Below, piece by piece: positions 24,101-37,400 of a stretch of DNA of 64,000 nt. Location of the stretch: NCBI GenBank assembly GCA_963457665.1, contig OY735206.1:61739205-61803204 (forward strand). The letters run 5' to 3'. This DNA is from Thysanoteuthis rhombus. Lineage: Eukaryota; Mollusca; Cephalopoda; Oegopsida; Thysanoteuthidae. Numbering within the stretch: position 1 is the stretch's first letter; each line of letters starts with the position of its first letter. Below the pieces are notes generated by a model. That model did not search any database. It was not told the origin of the DNA and saw only the letters and a list, made by a program, of their open reading frames with translations. A program made the position numbers and the translations under genes.

Positions 24101-26540
24101 AAGTGACAGACACCCCAGAATTGATCAAATTGAAAGAGATTGCTTTTAAAATCTTCACCAGATGACATCACCTTGTATATCACCAGTCTTACAAACATAA
24201 ACAAATGTGATTTGTTCGATTAATTTTTAATTTTAGTTTATTTTTATTATTTGATGAAGTATTGTAAAACAATATTTTTATCAATAATTTTGACTAGTTT
24301 CTACTTTCATCTTAATTTTTTAGCTGCCTTTTATCCCAACTTTGACTTGGACCATAATTCTACAGCAACCAGTATTTATTTCTGATTGCATTATTTACTT
24401 GTGGTCATAAAAATTGATGTGAAGTTAAAAATACAATTTAGTTTCACAAAGATTCATTACCATGAAATAAATCACAAAGTTGTTACATATTTCACCTCAC
24501 CAACAATTGTTTTAAAAACCCAAACTGGATCTACATACCTCAAGTAACTACCCCCGGAAAAATATTTTTTTATGGTTTTTACAAGTAATTTTTTAACAAA
24601 CAAATCATTTACATGTGGATCAGCATAACTTTTGTTCCTAGGTAGGAAAGAAGGCGTTTATAAAAACCTAATTACCATTTTCCTAAGGCTTTTTTCCTAC
24701 AATAAAAAAAAAAATCTGATAGTCTTGTGTCTTGGTGAAATATTTGTTTAAAAGAAACCTCTCCGTAAATATTTTCTCTCCATGACGCTTACAAAAATAA
24801 AATCACCTCCAAGATGTCGGAGTTTTATTCATTGTTAATTTCATTTTCTTGTTGCCTACGTGGTCCTTATTTCTAATAGGCTATGACTACTTGTCATTCT
24901 GAGATTTTTTACATATATTTTGCAGGAAAAAGTATCGGCGTTTATTATCATCAACTTACATTAACTCAAACTCTCACACAAAAAATTCAACGCTTGAAAA
25001 CCAATATAAAAAGTGAGTTATTCCTTTTTATTTTTACTTGAAAATCTTTTTAATAGTTTTCATATAAAGCTGAATAATGTCAGCATTGAATTGAGTAGAA
25101 TTACAAAAGTAACATTCAAATCAATGTTGATATTGATAAGAATAATTATTAAAAAATTATATCTGATAAATAACATTATTTATTGTCGATAACAAGATTC
25201 CTTAACATTCCAAGATTTCCACTGACAATTGAACTGCTGGTTCTGTTACTTCAATGTTTTGGCTGATCCATTCTCCAGCTTTCTTCATATATACACTCCT
25301 GAGCAAAAAAATGAGCCAAGCATATAAAGGATCTTCACACCATAGAGAACACATGGGCATATATTTAGGTCAACCTGGTTGGGAGAAAATTTTGGAACAC
25401 TGACGAGATGTGGGAAGCAGTCGAAAATGGATGGAATAAAATTCGGCAGCACACTGTGAATAACTATCTGATAACTTGCCCAAACAACTCAGATTTCTTT
25501 AAAAAAACAAGGGTAAAGCTATCCCGTTCTATAAAGTACTCTGTACATAAACACTGCATTTACGGTTGTATGAAATCGTTGAATATTTCACTTATAATTG
25601 TTAGCATAGAAGAGTAATTGCAAAAAATGATTGGCTAATGATTGAAAAAAATTGGCTAATTTTTTCGGCCAGAAGTATATAATCAGTGAGGAGAGAAAGG
25701 GATTTCTTCTGCACAGGAAAAGTTGGCTACCAAAAATGGTTGTTACTTATGCTATCTGAACCAGTTGGTATATTTTGTTTTGTTTATTCCTGTAGACTCC
25801 TTGTGGAGCATAGGGCCACAACCATTCTACTGTAGTTTCAGCTGGAAGTAGGTTTTACATGATGGAGCTGCTGGCCCCATGCCCAACCCTCCTCCTTTAC
25901 CCAGGCTTGGGACCAGCTATTGGTTTTTTTCCATGCTGGTAACTGTTATAATACTCTCCATCTCTGGTTGGTATATTACCCACTACTTTCTGAGATCCCA
26001 GTCTTTCCTTACAGATTATATACCAGAAGAAGGCTATCGAATGGATCAGCCAAAATGTAACAACATCTGTAATTTAAAGGAGTTCAATTCTCCAAACAAA
26101 TCTTAAAATTATTCTACAAATATCATATCTGATATTATTATAAAAATTTATCAGATTATGTATTTATGAGTTTGTCTTAATAACCCCAGAAATATGAGAA
26201 ATGCTATTTTAAAGGGGTTTTTAATTCATTTAAAGAATAAGATATGATTAAAAAAATATATATTTACTTGATCTAGTAAAAAGAAAAAAAAAATGACAGC
26301 ATATCTCTCCACTGACTTTTCTATTTTTTTTCCTTCATACAGAATTGCAATGTCCGTCACTCCTTTATACTATATGTCATATGGTGATCAACTAAATGCA
26401 AGTAAAACCAATCAATTATTCCTTCCTGCTTTGTTTCATCTGAAAAAATATTTTCTTATTATGAACGCTTAAAATTTATTACTCAGTAAAAAATGTGCTC
26501 TCTGGGTTTTAATGAAAATGAAAGGGAAGCAATCAAAGTT

Positions 26541-26578
<38 letters not shown>

Positions 26579-26589
26579 CACGCACACAT

Positions 26590-26620
<31 letters not shown>

Positions 26621-29600
26621 ATGTGTGTGTGTGATACTGAGAAATGATATACGGTCCGACAAAATGATTATAAATTGCATTATATTATATTCAATGTGTT
26701 TCTACTTTCCTTGGGGCTAGAGTCTCTGTAAGCTCTTAGTGACTACCAATATGTGTGTGTATATGAGTAAGTTTGTCTCTCAGTGAGTATATTTTGAGAT
26801 AGTAATGTTGAATACATCACATTCTATCACACAACATTCTGTCGACATGGAAACCTCAATAATGAAATGGAGGTACAAAAAACTACTGACTTCAGCCCAC
26901 TCACAGAAACCTCAGGTAATTTCTACTTCAATGCATTGAAGTGAAGGTAATCCCCCAAAGAACAGTCACCATGTATTTCCCTAATGCATGCAGGATTACT
27001 TAGAAACTTCAGCCAGAGAACTAAGGCTACCCAAGTCAACAACTTTAATGAGGCCAGGACCCTGAGACTTATATATTACACCAAGAAAACTGTCTACTTA
27101 ACACAGAGGAGGAACTCAAACCTGAAGTCACTAAAACAAGTGAAACACAAATTCCCAGATTCCAACATAAACTCACATCCCTATCCGCTAATGGCTTGTG
27201 GAAAAACATCAGATAAGTTGACCTTGTAAAAAATCTATCTAGTACCAAACTGAACACTACTGAACAAGAAGCTTGAAGCTTCAGTCTAAAATTCACCACA
27301 GGGCTAGGCAATAATCATGTCTCCATCCTATTAACCAAAAATCACAGACAAACGGACACAGATTTCACCAAAGGCTACATACAAAGTATCATTACTACCA
27401 CCACAAACACGCAAAATACAGAACGCACCATTCCCAAAAGACATATCTAAGCACTAGTCAACTTGGCAAAATACGTCAACATGGTAATTGCACCCTCAGA
27501 CAAAGACAGGAGCATTATCACCCTGGATCTTAACATATACACAGATGAAATGAATTCCCTACTACTAAGACTAACAAATAAAGAAACAGACAAATTCAAC
27601 AAAACATACAAAAAATTCATGGAAAAAATGAGGACAAAACCTAGTCCACACTTGTCGAACACCACTCCAGATGCATAAAGAAGACATCCCATAAAACTCA
27701 CAACACCAAACATAGGCAGAGCCTTCTTCCACAGAATAGCTGAGGTCATTGCCAACATCTTAAGTGCCATCCTAGGAGTAATCAGCCTTTCACATATCAA
27801 TAACTCAGGAGACCTCATCAAACAACTGAAACACCTCAACATGACTTGCATATCCCTAGCCAACTTATATATCAAGCCATTTTGCACTAACGTACTGGTA
27901 AAAAAAGTCTTGAATTACTCAAAGCTCACTTCAAAAATTGAAATGGAGTCTGCCCCTACCTTCACACAAATTTTACCAACAGAAATTCAGGATACCCATG
28001 AGTTCACCAATTAAAGGGATCCTGGCTTGCCTATTTCTGGAATCAGGCTCTTCCAAGTACATCATGCCCAAAAAGCAGAACATTTTCGATACATCAATGA
28101 TGCCGTTTTCAAATACCCTCAGGACACCAACTTAGCCAACCTAGTAATCAGACTCAATAAAAATAAATCCACAATCGAACTCCCAAGTAGAATCTAATAA
28201 CAACAACCACCTTTCCTCGACATCTTACATTGGACAGGCACTAGGTATACTTTGGAAAACCAACAAACAAAAATGACTACATCAAATTCTACTTACCCTA
28301 CCACACTAAGATCAAATTGGGCTTAATCATAAGTTTCTACCTAAGGGCTCTAAGAATATGTAACCTATAATCCTTAGCAGATGAAGAGAAATACATAGAG
28401 CACACCTTCACAACTCTACACTACCTATACCCATTCTTATGAAACACAAGGTGGGAAATTGCATAAAAACGCAACACAATAGAAAACAAACCAGCTAACA
28501 GTAAGTCAGACAGACACATACATTATACTTATAACTCAGCTACTACAGAGCTCAAAAAAAAAAATACTAAACAACAGATTGTGACAACAACACCCAAAAT
28601 TCTCAAACCAATTCTCAGGAAACTACAAGGTAGTACAACCTCCAAGGTGGGCATATACCAAATCCCTTGCAAAGTCTGGCCGAAATTATATCTTGGAGAA
28701 ACATCCAGATCATTGAAGAAAAGACTATACAAGAACTGACAGACTCTACTGATAGACAACAGTCAAAATGGATTAGTCATTCATTGCTATGAAAAAGGAC
28801 ATAACTACGACCTTACGCGAGCCAAGATAATTAAATACATCCGCCAAAAAAAGTTACCATCATCAAATCCACAATGATCATGATAAATGATACCATACAA
28901 CACCAACCAGGATTTTACAATATATCCAAACCCCTGGCCATGTTGATAACTAAACAACAAAATGTTCAATTTCCATGGATACAGCCAATACAAACTCCCC
29001 CACCTGAATCGCTGGCTGGTACTTACTATCTCAACATATCTACGACATGAACGCAACACGCACTCACTGACTCATATTTATAGTCACTTACTATGAGCTT
29101 ACAATGACTCTAGCTTCCAGCAGACACATACACTTACACGAACATATAGACTCCAATCTACCTTCACACATGAAAATAGTGCACACAGTCCCACCTACAT
29201 TCAGCAATCTTCATAACTACTTCTTTCTTTCTGCCCTCCCTATTTTTCTTTTCCACACCACCATATAGATTAGAATCTCCCTTCCCTGCCCTCTTCTTTC
29301 CAGCTTTGTGCTATCATTTATCATATATATATATATATAATGTATATTTTGGAAAATGCCAGGAACATCATAAATAGAATTCATTCTGGCCATATTTAAC
29401 CTTAGATGGAATTTTTTTACACAACTTCAAATTTTGATGCTACAGTTGTTCAATTATTAACTGTGATGGCAAGTTATTGCCATTTTAAATGCTGTCCATA
29501 TCAATAATGTTTATGATGATATTCAATGCATCTAATATCATAAAGATCATTTTTGAAAAAATTGGAATTATCTACAGCAGGGAATTGATCACTCTATTTA

Positions 29601-32600
29601 CACTAGACTCAAAACTCATGAAATATTTGAATGCAAAATAAATCCTCCTCTTCCTTCAAGATCATCAGAATATTTCTATTTCTTTTCAGTATAAAACTGA
29701 ACATGTAAATGAATGTCTCCGCAGAACAATCAGAAAATATGCTTTAACGAAGAGGCTACCACTCTCTGAGTCACTTATCAAAAATATTGAACAGACAAAC
29801 GGTTCTTTGTGTCCAATGGAACCATGTCTACCTTCTGTAAGTATTGCAACCATAATGGAGGCAAGTGGGGGGCTTGCTTTTTTTTTATGCTGGCAACTTT
29901 TTATGTGATCAATATTGATATGGATTGGATAATTTTTTTTTGTCTGGTCCAAATCCTGAGAGAAAGAATCTCTGAATTGTCAATACTCCTGATAACAAAA
30001 AGAAAAAAGCAGATTTTCATTTTTCTAATCAGTTCATTTTATCAATCTCTAAATGCTGTTTAGTTAATACATTGTACCCTAAAAGTGCATTAATATGCAA
30101 ATCACATCAAATTATTCGATGATAAATTATTAATCATAATTCAAATTTTCTCATCTAAATAATCATTTTGAGACTCTGCTTTGTGAATTGGTTCAGGTCA
30201 ATTGAATTAAAGATGGTTCAACTCCCACCATTTTTTTTATTTTGATCTATTTTTTAATGCATACTCATTACCAATGGATTAAATCCTATCATTAGAAACA
30301 AGATAAACCAAAAGATTTATTTAGCACAAATTGTATCAATCGATTTTATTCTTAAAACTGATTCCTATTAAGGACACAATATATCTATGGGTTCATTGTC
30401 CTTAAATTTCTTAAAGCTGTTTACTATCCATAAAACTTCTACTGATTACATAAGCAGACATTTTACTAAAAAAGATGAAAATGTAGACGTGCACAAAATT
30501 GATATTCTCAAAAGTCATTTTGTGCCAGATAATTTGGAAACTAATACAGTAAACCCTTGCTATGACGAATTTCAGCTTCAACGAACACGTGGACCTTAAC
30601 AAACTTTCTTATTTACTGAATGAACTTTGATAAATGCAGCCAACACGTGGGCCTTAAAAAATTGAGCATAATTCCATCCTTTTGCAACCTTGAGATCAAG
30701 ATCAAAGTGTAGTATCTGTTCTATTGCATCAACAAAACATCACCTCCTATTTTTAACTTTACACATTATCATGGTTGTATTTTAGTTATTTTTTTTTCAT
30801 GAATTTTAATTTAATTTTGATACTGTTTCAATAGAGAGAAAAAGTTGTTATGGATCTGTCGTCACTGAAAACCATATGACTTAGCTTAGCATTCCAATTT
30901 TTAAGTTTACTTCACTCACATTTTACATTGTGAAAAAGTCAAGTAATTTGATTTCACTAACTCATTTTAACTTATAACTTTTTGTAACTCTTTTTTAACT
31001 TATTGATTATTAATGAATTTTGCATTAGAATGAATTGTTTTGTATTTGTGTAATTGAATTATTTTGTGTCTTGTACGTAGATTATTGTTTTATAAATTTA
31101 AAAAGAAACATTCAAGAAAATGATTAAAATAAAACCATGGTATGTTGTTTTTGTGAATTGAAAAAAAAATTCAAATTGAATTAAATTGAAATTTATGCAG
31201 AAAACAATTAAAATGCAACTATGATAATATTTGAAATTGAAAACAAGAAGTTGATGTTGTGTTTCATTGACATGAGGAAAACAGATACTACACTGATCTT
31301 GAACTAAATACCGTAAAAGAGTGGATCACAAAACCAAGATAGGGCCACAAACTTTTTTTATTATTTACAGAACAATATAAGGTCAAAATTAGAACAATGG
31401 GCAACCGAAATGAATTCTTGGTTACTGAACACAAAACAACCATCAGGTAGAATTAACTTCCAATACCCCTTTCCATTATTTGTTTTAGTAAGGGTTTACT
31501 TTACTCTGTATTTCATATTTTCCCGCTCATAAGAATGGTTTTTAAGTTCTTTTGTTTTTTGTCTGTTTTTTTCAGCCTGTTATTGATGGCTACCGTGGAA
31601 AAGATGAAGTTATTGTTGGACGTGGCCTGGATGGAGATCCTAGAACTGTGGGGCTAACTGTTGGCAAAGGTTTGTTCATCTGTTTCTAGAATCTCTCAAA
31701 AGAATGAATGCAAGTCAGTTTTTATTTGAATACCTTAAGGGAGGGAAACCAATTGTAAAAGATTTTGTCTCAAGGATATGCGATTCACATTCAGACAAAA
31801 TCCTCCATCAAAGGACAAAGAACCCAAAATTACACCATTTTCCTTCTGCTGAACTTTGGTCTGCTTGATGATCTAACTTCAATCGATGAAGTCTCTATAT
31901 GAATGTATGCACTGTGATAACTCAACCACTGGCCATTGTATCAAGTTGAAATTTAACAGATATATTTTTTTCAATACAGTCGGTGTTGTAGTGTTCAGTT
32001 TGAAGTTGATTGGTTCTTGAGAAATCTAATGCACAGGGATTGCTGAACAACTGGCCATTGTACAAAGTTTACATTCACCAGATATATTTGTCAGCTAACC
32101 AGACATTACCGTGGCGAGTTTAAAGTTGTTTGGTTCATGAGAAATCTAATGAAAATGAATTTTTTAGATTTCAGATAATAGAACTTTTATCTAAAATTAT
32201 AGATCTAAATTTAGATATAAAATATCTAATTTGGCAACACTGAAAGAAAGTAACCGAAATACTTCAAAGCCATGTACAATGGACGAAAAATCATTTTACC
32301 TGACTGTTATAGCAGGCTGGTCCCTTCCGAATATGCACTTTGAAATTGATACTGCTCTATTTAATTGAAAAGCTGATTTTATGAAAGTTTCTCCTTTCAC
32401 TATGTGCGCTTCTATCTGTTATGCTGGATTGTTTCTTAGCAATGCATTAATTAAATTCTAACCTTTGCATTTTCTTACATACTTAAAGAAGGAGCCTAAT
32501 TTGATCTGTTTATCTTCCAGGTTCCAATTCTTTCTGTGTCCCTGTTACATATTTGTCAAATATCTGCAAAAAACACAAAGAAATTTCCAAAGTAAGTACA

Positions 32601-34398
32601 AAAATATCATTTTATATGGATGTCACTTGACAGACATCACTACCTGTTTGGATTTATTACAAGCACACTAATAGCTACTGTTTGGAGGCTAAAACTCTTT
32701 TTTTTTGTATACAAAATACTAAAACCAATTTAAATGACTGCAATTATTGACTTGACCTGTTTTTATCTTGTTTGTTATTCTTTGAGATTATTTCAACTTC
32801 TCCATGCTTTTTTATTATTATTCTAGGTCTTTCAAGAATTTATAAGATCAAGCAAATTTGAACCATACACCTTACACCCTAGCGATTCTGATGATCATCC
32901 TTATCATACTTCTGGTCACTGGCGCCTGATCTGCACAAGAACTACTTCTTCTGATGAGTCATTGTCCTATGTCATATTCCATCCTCGAAGAGAATCCCAG
33001 GTGAACTACTGCAATTTATACAACTTGTGTAATAATGATTTCATGAGAGTGACCCTACCGGAGATAGTGGGAAAGACTTGACCAACATGTATGCATCCAA
33101 TCTTAAACTAAATAATCAGCACATTTATGAAATTTTGAAGACATTTATTGAAACGTCTTTGAATTTCGTAAATATGTAAAATAGAGAATTATAACTTTTA
33201 AAATCTTTTACTATTTATCAGGTCATCTCATTTAATATCCAGGATCTGATAGCGATTGATTGAATGATATTTTTTTACTTTCCTAAAAAGCCTAAATGAT
33301 GATATATGCTAGTACATATTTAAACAAGTGAGTCATATTGTCGCTGTACGATTTAACTTAGTTACTTACTTGACCCACCTGAAAATAGACATGTGTATAG
33401 GGCATATAAGACAGTTAATGCTGTATAAAGTTAGAAAAGGAAATAATGCCTCAGAAGCAACCAAAAATATTCATAATGTTTATAGGATGGATTCTTTATA
33501 CAAAAAAATTGCTAAAGATGGTTTGAAAAGGTTTAGAAAAGGGAGTTTCAGCTTAGAGATGCACCATAAACAATTTGACCCGTTGAGTTCACTGATGACC
33601 TTGCCATCTACCTTATCTCAGAGACAGCAAGATTTATTGGACTAGATGACTTCCTACAATGTAATAATGTCTAATTCTGATGCTCACGTGAAGACTTTTC
33701 CCACAACATAGGTGATCATGGGTATTCTGACTGGTTTAATATACAGCTACATGGATTGATATATTGTATTGTGTCACATTCCTTCCCTCACTTTGATTAA
33801 AGCTATCTGTAATTCATGCTACTGTAGCCTTTACTGTATGTTGTGCTTGGCAGAAAAGCCTCCATTCATCAATGAGTATTGGCCACCCAATGACGTGTCT
33901 CCTCCTCAGACCACTGCCAATCCGTACTCAACACAACCAAACATGAGTACTCTACTAATTGTGCTGTTTAGGAAATGGCCGTAACAATTTGGCTTCTATC
34001 AAAGTCAATAAAATCTTGCTTTTGCCCATAGTCTATCTGTCATGTGTGTATGTATGTATGTATGTATATATATAATTATAAGCATACATAGTTGAAAATA
34101 ACTGACAAACTCTGTCTGATTTTTTTTTGTTAATTTTTCTAGTTTGGTTACATCAAAATTTTTTTAAAAACATTACAAAGTTGGTGGTTTAAGATCTTTC
34201 AACCATGATTAGTCATTATCAAGAAAGTGTGATAGTGTTATTTAAAGTGTAATTAGTGTTATTTTCAGAACATCTTTGAAAAAATCTTTGATGACATTAA
34301 TAAATGATTTTTATACAACCTAGAAAAATTCAACAAAAAAATTTGAGTTCGTCTGTTTTTTTTACAATGTATGCTTGAATGAATGATTGCTGCCTTGT

Positions 34399-34445
<47 letters not shown>

Positions 34446-37400
34446 CATACACATAAATGCACAATAAAGAACATCATAGCTTTTTAGTATGCAGGGTATG
34501 CATTCCCTTATCAAACACTACTCATACTATTTTGTTCTCTAATTTCTTCCTTTCTCTCAATTCCTCTCATTTGGCTTCATTTTTTGCTTTTGTCACTCTT
34601 CCCACCCAACTCCCACTTTTCCTTACTAGTTTTGTGGTATCGTTAATCTTAGAAGACTTCCAATTCTTTACCCAGGAAGTACTGGAAGAGGCCAAAGAAG
34701 AATTAAAGAATTTTTACCTGCACGGCCCTGGAAGACTCTGTGGCATAAATACCATGTTCTTCCAGCCAACGTGAGTGACATTTTAATCAAGTTTTCAAAG
34801 TTTACTACAATCCTTCTTATCTGTATCTCTGGTGCAATACTGCATTTCTAGGACAATTAGTATCTGTTGAACTAGGTTAATTTGTAAACAAGGCTGCATT
34901 TCTCGAACATACTGTAAAGATTGAACTCACTGTCAATGATTTACAAGAATAGCATTATGTAATTCAACAATCTCTCCTATAAAATGGCTTTGTAAGCATT
35001 AGTTAGCCAACTTTGAGCCAAGATCATTTTTCAGAAACATTTGGTAATTGATTCTACTTTCCATGGCTCTTCACTATCTCTTGGATGCCAACCTCAGTAC
35101 AAAATAGTATTTCTTGAACTCTGGGTGAGAGACAGGCTCACTCTTAATGCTTTGTGAAATCTGCACATCAAAACCTACACTTTCGAACTGTTCTTATAAT
35201 GGAATTTTATTTATTGGACTAGGTGCATGGCTGTTTCACTTGCTCAGAAGACCAACAGATATATGGATATACATCCGTACCTTGCATAAATGAATCACTA
35301 TAGCCTGTGAGTGTATCAGAACTAATTATCTAAAAAAAATTTTATCTAAAATCACCTACATATAAAAAAGAATATCAGCTCAAGATTCGGGTGTTTTGGT
35401 TCAAAATGACCATAGAGACCCAAAAATGCACTTTTTTGAAAAAACAAGGTAAATGTTTTTAGATGGTGTATAGTGGTTTACTCAAACAAATTTTCAAGGT
35501 TGTAGCCCCAGAGATGTGGCCAATATTATATATAATATCATGTATTATGTATGATTATTATTATTAATATTATTTATATTTCATTTCATCATCATTATTA
35601 TATGACTCAATAAAGTCTTTTTCTTTTTTTTCCTCCTATTAAAGATATAAAAGCCGAACAAATGCGCATATTGTCCCATTTGAGCTGCTCTATGGTCAGC
35701 CATTTGTGACAGAGACATTGCTCGGCAACAAATTCCGAATCTCTCCTGATTCTTTTTTCCAAATCAACACTAGTGCTGCTGAAGTTCTCTACTCTGTGAT
35801 AAAGGACAGTGCCAAGTTGACACCCAGTGATGTCATTCTCGATGTCTGTTGTGGCACAGGTACGTTATAAAATACAGGTACCACACTGATGTTCAACTCA
35901 TGTGCGAGAAGAGGAAAAACGTTTTCTCTGTGGTTTCTCGAAAATATAATTATCTTTCAACAGGGAAAATGTTTATCCATTTTGTAGTTCCATAGTTGAC
36001 TAATTCTTCATTAAGACAGACCTTTTAAAAAAAACTCTTTTGTTTCAGTAAGAAGTAAATAATATCTATCGAAGCATTTTGTAAACAAATTTTCTTCTTG
36101 TAATTACTTGTTAATTTGATCTACTGAATGGGTTGTTGAAATATATTACAGGTGTTCATAAGCATATGATTCTTATTGAGATTTTTATTACATATTTGTC
36201 TATTAGTGTTTTTAAAGTTTTTCTCTAAAATGATATTAGTTTGTGATGATTAATAAGTTTTATTTTTCATTTCCATAAAAAATAATTATGTTGCATGAGC
36301 AAGAGTATTTCTGAATTGTACGAGGTGCTATCCAAAAGTTTGGTGAATTTGACAATATATAAAATGACTTACCCTAACATGTAGTATCCACTGTCACCTT
36401 CCAAGAAGTCTTGTTAAGGATGCATACAGTGATCTCATACAGAGTACTGCTCAAATGGTGAATACATAGCAGTGCTTAATGCGTAAAGGCTTGATGTACA
36501 AAAGACCTTATTCAGATTTATTTAACCCTTATCTTTTCTTTCGGGTTTTACTCTCCTAATGTGTTTAGTGAGAAGGTTATGCTTATTAGTTATCTGACTC
36601 TAATTGAATGAATGTAATATGATTGAATCAATATCCACTACAATTAAGAAAAATTGTGCTTATTGGATGAGCAATAACTGTATCCTAGGCATAGTAGTCA
36701 ACTATATAAGGTTAATCTGTTAGTGTGTATACACTAGAATGATTGGGGAGAAGGGTACAGTAGATGTATCAGTAAAAACATAGATGTGTGAAATGGAATG
36801 AAAGGTATCGGAACAAAATACATGTATCAAAACACGAATAAATAGAATGCAAAGACACTCATCGTAAAATAGAATAAAAGATATATTTATTTGCAGTTGA
36901 ATATGCAAGTTTGCTTAGGTGAAAAGTTATTAAGAATGTGGTAAGCATTAAAGTTTATATAGATGTTGTGATAGCCTATGGAAGGAATGAGTTCACATCA
37001 TAAGTTGTATGTGAGTTTTTACCTGTATGTGAGATTATTTGCTTGCCTTGTAATACTTTGTATATGTGCTGGTGTTATGGCATAGATGTGTGTATATTGT
37101 CCCTCATGTATGCATGTTGGAAATTTTTGGTTTGCCTAGCAATTGAGGTCAGGCCCATTGCTTATATGGTAGAAAAAGAGCTCCAGGAAAGCTGTGTTCT
37201 TATTGGTTAAAGTTCTACTGCTACATCCAAGCAATTTCTTAGAAAAAGGTGTTTTTCTTGGAAATATATTTACCAATGCAGAAAATTATACGTTTGTTGT
37301 TCAAACTATGAGAGCATTGGTGTAATGTTTGTAGGGAATCCTGGATATTGAAAGATATCCAGAGGTTCCTATACACTCTATATTTTTCACTCCGGGTTGA

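Noticed and set aside
26483-26680. 65-codon minus-strand frame
   Set aside because: Mostly translated GT/TA microsatellite.
27447-27887. 146-codon minus-strand frame
   Set aside because: Antisense to the Penelope-like RT; long only because that region is less AT-rich.
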